Source of the DNA: Brucella haematophila
GTDB taxonomy: Bacteria; Pseudomonadota; Alphaproteobacteria; Rhizobiales; Rhizobiaceae
Direction of reading: 5' to 3'
Assembly (NCBI RefSeq): GCF_005938105.1
Contig: NZ_VCPE01000028.1
Location: 1 to 32,768 of the forward strand
Length of the DNA: 32,768 nt
Both the position numbers and the translations under genes were made by a program. Numbering within the stretch: the stretch's first letter is position 1; each line of letters opens with the position of its first letter. Below the pieces are notes generated by a model, which saw only the letters and a program-made list of their open reading frames with translations, had not been told where the DNA came from and made no database searches. Shown here piece after piece: positions 1-6,026 of the stretch.

Positions 1-93
1 GAAACTTGACCGTGAATAAAAACCCGAACATTAATTAAAAGGCGGGTCAATTCTCGGTGGAAAAACCGGGTCACTTCTCAGCGGCAATCAACA
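1..93. mobile_element. Probable right end of an IS21-family insertion sequence
   Basis: Two direct copies of an 18-bp motif, CGGGTCAATTCTCGGTGG at 43-60 and CGGGTCACTTCTCAGCGG at 67-84, agree at 15 of 18 positions with a 24-bp period. Repeated GGGTCA-TTCTC motifs near the ends are typical of IS21-family elements, whose tips end in CA; here the last CA is at 92-93. No transposase is visible because istA/istB would lie left of the window. The boundary and family are inferred from the repeats alone. Confidence 0.5.
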
Positions 94-131
94 GAAACAC
101 GCACTTTCACCATTTAGTATCAGGAGGACGT

Positions 132-1343
132 ATGTCCGAAGTTTCTCTTGCCGAGAAGATTGGCGAGCTTGGCCAGTCTTTGGCTTCTATCAAGGAAAAG
201 GTCGGCAATCTTGCAACCGACTTCACCACGCAGCTCCAGCAGCACGGAACTGTTTCAACCGAGCTGACCGGCAAGGTTGACAAGGCGCTGCTCGAACTCG
301 GAGACACCACAACTCGCCTTGGCGATCTTGAAAAGCGCGCCGCGCGCGAGGTGGAAAACGTTGCTCGCGAACCAATGGACATCGGTGATATCGTCGTAGC
401 GTCCGACAAGTTCAAGGCGACGGACGTATCTGGTTCTTGGCGTGGCTCTATTCGAGTAGGTATGGAACGCGCTGACATTACCTCAGCAAACACTACGGTT
501 GGCGCCGGCCGTTCGGCAGGCACTTCGCTCGTTCCTGGTCACCGCGTCCCTGGTATCGTAGCGCCACCCCAGCGTCTTCTGACCATTCGTGATCTTTTGG
601 CCCCCGGACGCACGAGCCAGTCAAGCGTTGAGTTTGTCAAGGAGACGGGCTTTACGAATAACGCTGCTCCGACTGCAGAAGGTGCACAAAAGCCGAAGTC
701 TGACCTGACTTTCGATCTCGAGACGACGCCAGTGCGTACCATTCCGCACATTTTCAAAGCGTCGCGCCAGATCCTCGACGATGCCCCCGGCCTTGCAAGC
801 TACATCAACGCTCGCGGCACCTATGGGCTTAAGTTCGTTGAGGAGGGCCAGCTTCTGAACGGTGACGGCACGGGTCAGAATCTGCATGGTATTGTTCCCC
901 AGGCGCAGGCTTTTACTCCAGCGTTTGTTCCTGAACAGGAAACGGCTATTGACCGTCTGCGCCTAGCTATTCTCCAGGTCATCTTGGCAGAATATCCAGC
1001 GAACGGCTTCGTTCTCAATCCAATTGACTGGACGAAGATCGAGCTCACCAAGGATCTCGGCGGCAACTACATCGTTGGCAATGCGCAATCGCCAATGGGT
1101 CCGTCGCTATGGAACCTGCCGGTCGTTCAGACGCAGGCAATTGCTGCCGACAAGTTCCTGACCGGTGCGTTCAATCTGGCTGCGCAGATCTTCGATCGCA
1201 TGGACATTGAAGTCCTGATGTCGAGCGAGAACGTGGACGACTTCGAAAAGAACATGTTCACGATCCGCATCGAAGAGCGCCTTGCGCTTGCGGTTTACCG
1301 TCCAGAGGCATTCGTGACCGGCAATGTGAACCCTACTCCTTAA
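132..1343 (+). CDS. Phage major capsid protein, HK97 family
   Basis: This 403-residue protein is the shell subunit of the head. It has the HK97 plan: an N-terminal coiled-coil-like delta domain (about residues 1-75, heptad-rich LAEKIGELGQSLASIKEKV), then a linker and the HK97 fold. Family-typical segments include the run around LLAPGRTSQSSVEFV, QILDDAPGL and LLNGDGTGQNLHGIV. The ATG at 132 is chosen because CAGGAGG precedes it by 4 bases; an in-frame ATG at 57 falls inside the IS-like repeats and is unlikely. The prohead protease and portal that normally precede it are not in the window. Head-tail connector genes follow, as expected for a siphovirus. Confidence 0.95.
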   Translation: MSEVSLAEKIGELGQSLASIKEKVGNLATDFTTQLQQHGTVSTELTGKVDKALLELGDTTTRLGDLEKRAAREVENVAREPMDIGDIVVASDKFKATDVSGSWRGSIRVGMERADITSANTTVGAGRSAGTSLVPGHRVPGIVAPPQRLLTIRDLLAPGRTSQSSVEFVKETGFTNNAAPTAEGAQKPKSDLTFDLETTPVRTIPHIFKASRQILDDAPGLASYINARGTYGLKFVEEGQLLNGDGTGQNLHGIVPQAQAFTPAFVPEQETAIDRLRLAILQVILAEYPANGFVLNPIDWTKIELTKDLGGNYIVGNAQSPMGPSLWNLPVVQTQAIAADKFLTGAFNLAAQIFDRMDIEVLMSSENVDDFEKNMFTIRIEERLALAVYRPEAFVTGNVNPTP

Positions 1344-1351
1344 TCGTTGAT

Positions 1352-1369
1352 GGGGCGCTTCGGCGCCCC
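1352..1369 (+). terminator. GC-rich UUCG hairpin after the capsid gene
   Basis: GGGGCGC, loop TTCG, GCGCCCC form a perfect 7-bp stem nine bases after the capsid stop. Only a weak TTCT tract follows, so it may be a partial terminator or an mRNA-stabilising structure that raises capsid expression relative to downstream genes. Confidence 0.5.
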
Positions 1370-1385
1370 TTCTCACGAGGAAAAC

Positions 1386-1619
1386 ATGAAAATCAAAGCG
1401 CTAAAAACCTTGGTCGGCAATTACGGCCGTCTGGACGAAGGCACGGTCGCCGATCTGCCTAATTGGCAAGCCGGCCCACTTCTGGCGCTTGGTTACGTCG
1501 AGAAGTTTACGGAGGTTGGCGATGGCCGACACGAAGACACGCAAGCGCCGGGTGGCGAGCTACATCGGAGCGGGAATCGTCGATCCAAATCCGGCTCCCG
1601 AGCCAGAGCCGGAGCCTGA
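1386..1619 (+). CDS. Small head-region protein, hypothetical
   Basis: This frame encodes 77 residues starting MKIKALKTLVGNYGRL, after CACGAGGAAAAC, a reasonable ribosome binding site. The first 45 residues (to about YVEKFTEVGD) look like small proteins found between capsid and connector genes in rhizobial phages. The last third is basic and low in complexity and overlaps the frame at 1522-1656, which looks more protein-like there. The gene may really end or shift frame near 1520. Function unknown. Confidence 0.6.
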   Translation: MKIKALKTLVGNYGRLDEGTVADLPNWQAGPLLALGYVEKFTEVGDGRHEDTQAPGGELHRSGNRRSKSGSRARAGA

Positions 1620-1656
1620 AACGCCATCGGAGGGTGGTGGGGATGGCACTGGTTGA
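1522..1656 (+). CDS. Overlapping 44-residue Pro/Glu-rich small protein
   Basis: An ATG at 1522, preceded by GGAGG at 1511-1515, opens a 44-codon frame. It encodes a basic start (MADTKTRKRRVASYIGAG) and an acidic tail with PEPEPEPE and a glycine run. It overlaps the 3' third of the preceding gene by 98 bases in another frame and the connector gene by 14 bases. The good ribosome binding site favours a separate gene or a frameshifted extension of the upstream protein. No function is recognised. Confidence 0.45.
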   Translation: MADTKTRKRRVASYIGAGIVDPNPAPEPEPEPETPSEGGGDGTG

Positions 1657-1975
1657 CCTCGAACTGCTGAAGAAACACCTTCGTGTGTTTTATGACGACG
1701 AAGATGCTGAGCTTGAAGTCTATCTGGCTGCGGCAGAGACTATTGTCGTCGAATATGTCGATCGGGAGATCGTGGCCACCGGCGTGACGCCAACCTTGCC
1801 AGATGGCATTGAGTTAACCCCGCCCATTACGGCAGCGATCTTACTGGTCGCGGCTGATCTGTACGAGAACCGCGAACCTGACATGAAAGCCGAAGGCAAT
1901 GCCGTTCTGCCGCGTCACGTTCGGGCTTTACTGGCACCATATCGAGTGTGGCGCACGTTGCCGGTGGAAGAGTAA
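1643..1975 (+). CDS. Head-tail connector protein, gp6-like
   Basis: The 110-residue product starts MALVDLELLKKHLRV, and the all-helical pattern DDEDAELEVYLAAAETIVVEYVDREI is typical of the phage gp6-like connector family (HK97 gp6 / SPP1 gp15). These proteins form a ring under the portal after DNA packaging. The ATG at 1643 follows GGGTGGTGGGG; an in-frame extension upstream reads out of frame through neighbouring genes and is rejected. The stop overlaps the next start as TAATG, consistent with translational coupling. Confidence 0.85.
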   Translation: MALVDLELLKKHLRVFYDDEDAELEVYLAAAETIVVEYVDREIVATGVTPTLPDGIELTPPITAAILLVAADLYENREPDMKAEGNAVLPRHVRALLAPYRVWRTLPVEE

Positions 1976-2175
1976 TGCCCTGGCTCCACTTCACAGCCAC
2001 CTACGACTTCATCCCAAAGCCTGCAGTGACCATCCGCTATCCAGCAGGTTACGTCGGGCTAGTGACCACGCCTTGCGCTAACCGCGCCATTGCCGCTGGC
2101 ATAGCCGAGCGGCTTCCAACCCCTACAAAAGACGAGGCCGAAGCATGGCGAAGCGCGCAGGTGCCGGCAGCCTAA
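1975..2175 (+). CDS. Hypothetical small protein of the head-tail region
   Basis: The 66-residue product, starting MPWLHFTATYDFIPKPAVTI, begins at an ATG that overlaps the previous stop (TAATG) and overlaps the next gene by 31 bases, so it is tightly coupled within the operon. It has a short beta-rich N-terminus and a charged C-terminus (TPTKDEAEAWRSAQ). Similar short proteins sit between connector and head-closure genes in rhizobial phages. Its precise role is unknown. Confidence 0.7.
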   Translation: MPWLHFTATYDFIPKPAVTIRYPAGYVGLVTTPCANRAIAAGIAERLPTPTKDEAEAWRSAQVPAA

Positions 2176-2522
2176 ACTGCCGTTTGACGTTTCAGGTTCG
2201 GCAGGACGTAGACGATGGGTTTGGCGGTACTCGCGGTGAATGGGTTGACCAGTTCACCGTGCCGGGAAGGCTGGAACCACGTTACGGCAGCAATGTCGAA
2301 AGCGTCATGGCCGCGAGAATGCGGTCCATGCAGCCCTATAACCTGACGATCCGTGGCAGCGAACAGGCACGGCAGATTACGGCGTCGTGGCGGGCTTATG
2401 ATGCTCGGGCTGGCCTCACCGGCGGAAAGCCGAACCGGGTTTTCGGAATCAAGACCGTCGTCAATCCTGACGAGCGCGGCGCTTACTTGGAAATGCTTGT
2501 TGTTGAAGGCGAGGAAACTTGA
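2145..2522 (+). CDS. Head closure (head-tail adaptor) protein
   Basis: The 125 residues match the head-tail adaptor family (Phage_H_T_join, SPP1 gp16-like): an N-terminal LNCRLTFQVRQDVDDGFGG followed by EWVDQFTVPGRLEPRYG and a conserved middle strand YNLTIRG. Such proteins cap the connector and form the docking surface for the tail. The gene starts inside the upstream gene and its TGA overlaps the next ATG. It lies in the expected position between connector and gp10-like protein. Confidence 0.85.
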   Translation: MAKRAGAGSLNCRLTFQVRQDVDDGFGGTRGEWVDQFTVPGRLEPRYGSNVESVMAARMRSMQPYNLTIRGSEQARQITASWRAYDARAGLTGGKPNRVFGIKTVVNPDERGAYLEMLVVEGEET

Positions 2523-2986
2523 TGGCGGTTAAGATTAACGGTCTCGACCGCTTACAGATCAAGCTAGCTAAGTTCCCAGAAGTGGCTGAAAAACTCGTTA
2601 GAGCGGCGATGGAGCAAGGCGCTCAGGAAATCGTCAACATGATGCAAAACCTGGTTCCCGTCGATGATGGCGAACTGATGGAAAGCATCGGCTGGACGTG
2701 GGGTAAAGTTCCAAAATACAGCCAGCGCATTGGCAGCGTAAAGTCGAATGACGGCAAGCTGACAATCACGATTTACGCCGGCAATTCCAAAGTGCGTTAC
2801 GCGCATCTGGTCGAGTTCGGCAGCGCTCCGCACGTGAATGGCGGCATGTATCCCGGCACTTTTAATCCCGGCGCCAAGGCGCAGCCGTTTTTCTACGTTT
2901 CTTGGCGAGCCAAGCGACGTAGCGCTAGGGCCCGAGTGTCTCGCGCTATCACCAAGGCAGCCAAACAAATTGCGGCGGATCGCTAA
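2522..2986 (+). CDS. HK97 gp10-like head-tail joining protein
   Basis: The 154-residue product belongs to the HK97 gp10 family, neck or tail-completion proteins acting at the head-tail joint. The diagnostic segments are VPVDDGELMESIGWT (about 44-58), YAHLVEFGSAPH (about 97-108) and AQPFFYVSWRAKR near the end. The ATG at 2522 overlaps the previous stop as TGATG; a TTG one codon earlier is less likely. The next gene starts at the last base of this one (TAATG). Confidence 0.88.
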   Translation: MAVKINGLDRLQIKLAKFPEVAEKLVRAAMEQGAQEIVNMMQNLVPVDDGELMESIGWTWGKVPKYSQRIGSVKSNDGKLTITIYAGNSKVRYAHLVEFGSAPHVNGGMYPGTFNPGAKAQPFFYVSWRAKRRSARARVSRAITKAAKQIAADR

Positions 2987-3402
2987 TGGACCCGGTTTTA
3001 GAGCTTCAGGGCGCGATCATTCAGCGCCTACGCAGCTATCCGGCGCTTGTCTCGCTTATTGGCCAGCGCAGCTACGATAATCCACCAACGAATGATCAAG
3101 GGCTGGTTTCCCCCTCAATTTTCCCCTACGTCAGCATCGGCGCATCAAGTGCTCAACAGGCAGACGCCGATTGCATCTATGCTGACGATGTCATTTTCCA
3201 GCTGGATGTCTGGTCGATCGAGCCCGCCAAGAAGCAGATGCGCGACGTCGCTAACGCCGTGCGGCTCGCAACACGAGGATGGGAACCAGTTCTGACGGCC
3301 AACGCCCTCGTGACATTCGAATATTCGCGAACTGACTACATCAAGGACGGCGCAATCAACCACGCGTCGATCCGCTACACGGCGATTATCGAGCAGCCTT
3401 AA
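2986..3402 (+). CDS. Tail completion protein, DUF3168 family
   Basis: The 138-residue product begins MDPVLELQGAIIQRLRSYP and contains RSYDNPP, FPYVSIG and IFQLDVWS. This is the usual layout of DUF3168 (SPP1 gp17-like) tail terminator or completion proteins, which cap the tail tube at the head-proximal end. Start and upstream stop overlap. The gene is directly followed by a hairpin-T terminator (3437-3460). Confidence 0.85.
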   Translation: MDPVLELQGAIIQRLRSYPALVSLIGQRSYDNPPTNDQGLVSPSIFPYVSIGASSAQQADADCIYADDVIFQLDVWSIEPAKKQMRDVANAVRLATRGWEPVLTANALVTFEYSRTDYIKDGAINHASIRYTAIIEQP

Positions 3403-3436
3403 GGCCTCCACGCCGATCACCCCGAAAACAATTAAT

Positions 3437-3460
3437 GGCCGCCCTTTGGGTGGCCTTTTT
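3437..3460 (+). terminator. Intercistronic intrinsic terminator before the tail tube gene
   Basis: GGCCGCC, a 5-base loop and GGTGGCC form a 7-bp stem with one wobble, followed directly by TTTTT (3456-3460). It lies inside the late operon, so downstream tail genes need read-through, antitermination or processing. Confidence 0.65.
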
Positions 3461-3475
3461 AGTATGGAGGCCGCA

Positions 3476-3925
3476 TTGGCCCAAGCTACCACGATCAAAG
3501 GCGGCAAGGTCCGCGTCAAGATCGGCAACGGCGCTACGCCGATTGTTTATACTTCGCCCTGCGGGTTCACGCAGCGATCGATTACGCTAACAAAGAACCT
3601 CAATGAAGTTTCCATTCCGGATTGTGAAAATCCTGACAAGGTGGACTGGATTGGACGTGACGCCGCATCACTTTCGATGAGTATTAGCGGTGAAGGCGTT
3701 CTGGCTTCTGAATCTGTCGAGGATTGGCTTGATGCTGGTGAAAGTATCGACTCCATTCCAGTACAGGTTGAGATCGAGTTTCCAGCCACGACATACACCT
3801 ATACCGGCAAAATGCACGCCGAAAGCCTCGAAATCGGCGCCAACAACGGCGAGCGTGCCACACTTAATGTGTCGCTGCAGTCGGATGGTGAAATGGTCCG
3901 AACCTCCGCTCCGACGGCCCCATAA
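3476..3925 (+). CDS. Major tail tube protein
   Basis: The 149-residue product resembles tail tube proteins of the TP901-1/Phage_tail_2 class: MAQATTIKGGKVRVKIGNG at the start, QRSITLTKNLNEVSIPDC, and a long beta-rich body ending EIGANNGERATLNVSLQSDG. It polymerises into hexameric rings forming the tail tube. I chose the TTG at 3476 because GGAGG (3467-3471, spacing 4-5) precedes it and the resulting start fits the family; ATG at 3464 or TTG at 3446 would lie in the terminator tail. It overlaps the next gene (ATAATGA). Confidence 0.82.
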   Translation: MAQATTIKGGKVRVKIGNGATPIVYTSPCGFTQRSITLTKNLNEVSIPDCENPDKVDWIGRDAASLSMSISGEGVLASESVEDWLDAGESIDSIPVQVEIEFPATTYTYTGKMHAESLEIGANNGERATLNVSLQSDGEMVRTSAPTAP

Positions 3926-4365
3926 TGAGCAGAGACGCTAAAGTTGAACTCGACTGGGCGGATGGTACTTATACCTTCCGCCTCGGATGGGGTGAATTGG
4001 AAGCGCTGCAGGAAGCCTGCGACGCTGGCCCTTGGGTTATTCTGGAGCGGCTATTCACTAAACAGTGCCGGGTTGGCGATATTGCCCACGTTATCCGGCA
4101 GGGATTGATTGGTGGAGGCTTGGAGCCGACTGCCGCCACGAAGCTTGTGCGAACCTATATCGAAAAACGCCCGCCAGCTGAGAATGTCGTCTTCGCGACA
4201 GTCATTTTGCAGGCTGGCATTCAAGGCGTGCCAGAGGAACCGGTGGGGGAGCAAACGGCGGCAAATCAGACGGAGAGCAACTTGACAGTCTCCCCAACGG
4301 AAAAGTCAGATTTGCCGCGGTCTACGGCAACGGTGCGGCGCTCGGCTTCACGCCGCAAGAGGTAA
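3925..4365 (+). CDS. Tail assembly chaperone, GTA gp10-like, zero-frame product
   Basis: The 146-residue product starts MSRDAKVELDWADGTYTFRL and carries GWGELEALQEACDAGPW, IAHVIRQGLIGGGL and the PPAENVVFATVIL segment typical of the gene-transfer-agent family of tail assembly chaperones. These proteins bind the tape measure protein during tail assembly. The last 30 residues become a basic, serine-rich stretch while the -1 frame shows a conserved-looking sequence, so the functional long form is probably made by frameshifting into the 4490 frame. Confidence 0.8.
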   Translation: MSRDAKVELDWADGTYTFRLGWGELEALQEACDAGPWVILERLFTKQCRVGDIAHVIRQGLIGGGLEPTAATKLVRTYIEKRPPAENVVFATVILQAGIQGVPEEPVGEQTAANQTESNLTVSPTEKSDLPRSTATVRRSASRRKR

Positions 4366-4370
4366 GGCGC

Positions 4371-4490
4371 ATGTCCATGTGGCAGTTCATGGCTGCCGTT
4401 GATGGATATGTGACGGCGAACTCGACCGACGATGGCGGCTTGAGCAAGAAGGAAAAAGAAGAGCTTTGGGAGTGGGTGAACGAGGGGTAG
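4371..4490 (+). CDS. Tail assembly chaperone, -1 frame domain (frameshift partner)
   Basis: From the first ATG (4371) this frame encodes 39 residues, MSMWQFMAAVDGYVTANSTD and an acidic-basic tail to WEWVNEG, which match the second chaperone domain of alphaproteobacterial phages and gene transfer agents. The same frame is open from 4182, has no ATG, GTG or TTG before 4371, and the upstream residues (FAAVYGNGAALGFTPQEVRR) look like part of the same domain. I infer -1 frameshifting from the 3925 gene, though independent initiation at 4371 is possible because AAGAGGTAAGG precedes it. Confidence 0.7.
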   Translation: MSMWQFMAAVDGYVTANSTDDGGLSKKEKEELWEWVNEG

Positions 4491-4513
4491 AGACAGCAAC
4501 GGGCGATGAATAG

Positions 4514-5650
4514 TCAGGGAGCGACTATCAACATCAAATAGGCTACAAAAATGACCAAATGCGACAATCCGGTAAGCAAAGTGGTGCGTCCGGTTCCGAA
4601 GCTTACTACGCTCATTGCTAAGGCCATAAGAATTAGAACAATGTCTCCATGTTCAAGCCCCAACGTCAACGGACGAGATACAACGAGACTGGCTACAGCC
4701 ACGGCCGGTATCGTCAAGCCGATAGTGGCGCATGCTGATCCAAGAGCAATGTTGAGGCCGCGTTGAAGCTGATTGTTTAGCGATGCCTTGATGGCCGAAA
4801 TTGCCTCGGGTAGCAGTATGACTAGTGCAATCATGGCGCCGATGATCGCGTCTTTTTGTGGAACTTCGAAATAAGCCAATCCGTCTTCAACTCCAGATGC
4901 GACGAATTCGGTTAGCAACACGATTCCTATTAGTCCGCCGAATAAGAAGAGAAGGTGGGAAAGTATACTGGAATCTGTTCTGTGATTGTCATGATGTTGT
5001 GCGGTGTCGACCTGGATGAAGTCGTCTTTTTGCCCCTTGCTCTGCGCAAATAAAAAACATGCGTAGAGGAGAAATGAAAGTACGGCCACGAACATCAGCT
5101 GCACGGGCGTGAACGTTCCGGAATCGACCGATAGGGTATAGTTGGGCAAAATCATCGTTAGGCCCGTCAAGGCAATTAAGACGGACAGAAACGCGCTCGT
5201 ACCTTGCGTTTTAAGTTCTTGCCTCTTGTGGCGGACGGCGCCAAGGGTAATTGCAAGCCCCACCACCCCTGTACAGACGATCATTACAGTCGAGAAGACG
5301 GATTCACGAGCTAGCGTTGGATTGTTATCGCCGTGCAACATCATTGATAAAATAATGGAGACTTCGATACATGTGACCGCCAATGTTAGGATCAATATCC
5401 CATAAGGTTCACCAACTCGATGCGCGATATACTCAGCGTGATGCAGCGCCGCAAATATTGTGCAGATAACAAGCGCTGAAGCGCCAGCCTCTATTAGTAC
5501 AAGAAGAATAAGATTTGTTTCTATTAAAGTAGATTTTACAAATAATAAGGCAATCGCGAGAATAAAGCTTGCTAGTGGGATGATTTTAACTGGTGAAAGG
5601 ACGTCAGAACGCACGAATTTGCCCCGGTTAATTTGGGATGATTTTGGCAT
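4514..5650 (-). CDS. Calcium/proton antiporter, ChaA/CaCA type
   Basis: The 378-residue integral membrane protein has about ten or eleven hydrophobic segments in two halves. Each half carries an alpha-repeat with a key acidic residue: LTLAVTCIEVSIILSMM (E96) and VILLPEAISAIKASLNNQLQ (E282, followed by NIALGSACATIG). This is the cation:proton exchanger plan, closest to ChaA-like Ca2+(Na+)/H+ antiporters that export cations at the inner membrane. A His/Asp-rich loop lies near residues 206-227. It is antisense between tail chaperone and tape measure genes and looks more AT-rich than they do, so it is probably an acquired passenger gene. Full length, no breaks. Confidence 0.88.
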   Translation of the reverse strand: MPKSSQINRGKFVRSDVLSPVKIIPLASFILAIALLFVKSTLIETNLILLVLIEAGASALVICTIFAALHHAEYIAHRVGEPYGILILTLAVTCIEVSIILSMMLHGDNNPTLARESVFSTVMIVCTGVVGLAITLGAVRHKRQELKTQGTSAFLSVLIALTGLTMILPNYTLSVDSGTFTPVQLMFVAVLSFLLYACFLFAQSKGQKDDFIQVDTAQHHDNHRTDSSILSHLLFLFGGLIGIVLLTEFVASGVEDGLAYFEVPQKDAIIGAMIALVILLPEAISAIKASLNNQLQRGLNIALGSACATIGLTIPAVAVASLVVSRPLTLGLEHGDIVLILMALAMSVVSFGTGRTTLLTGLSHLVIFVAYLMLIVAP

Positions 5651-5717
5651 GCATTGATCCTATGCCGATCCAAGACGGCGAAATGGGCTAAGATATCTCG
5701 CGTTCTCTCTCGCAAAA

Positions 5718-6014
5718 CTAAAACGTCGGTTCCTTCACGCGAGATGCAGATTTGGCGCCGTCGACTCCCGTGGCAAATCCTTCGAAATCACGACCGATAA
5801 TAATGAGCGGCAACGACGCCAGTGATGCGATGCCGCCAATGATCAGTAGCGCATACGGCATCAACATACTTTGATTGTAATAGCCGCCAAATTGGACGTT
5901 CTTCGCAACGGTCGCGAGCAGATCCCAGTAGCCATACGCGGACACCAGAGGGCCGACGAATAGGAACGCGATTCCTAACCAGCCCACTCCATTAAATCTC
6001 TGTTCTATTTTCAT
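5718..6014 (-). CDS. Small two-span membrane protein, hypothetical
   Basis: From the ATG at 6014 the product has 98 residues, MKIEQRFNGVGWLGIAFL, with two hydrophobic segments (about 12-32 and 50-73) joined by a Tyr/Gln-rich loop (VQFGGYYNQSMLMPY) and a charged C-terminus. A longer form from 6059 would start inside the tape measure gene. The start is 12 bases from the tape measure ATG on the other strand. It may be co-transcribed with the antiporter 67 bases downstream. Superinfection exclusion is possible for a small phage membrane protein but nothing here proves it. Confidence 0.65.
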   Translation of the reverse strand: MKIEQRFNGVGWLGIAFLFVGPLVSAYGYWDLLATVAKNVQFGGYYNQSMLMPYALLIIGGIASLASLPLIIIGRDFEGFATGVDGAKSASRVKEPTF

Positions 6015-6026
6015 AGGTGCCCCACC

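Noticed and set aside
57-131. N-terminal extension of the capsid protein from ATG 57
   Set aside because: It lies inside IS-like repeats and has no ribosome site, whereas the ATG at 132 has CAGGAGG in place.
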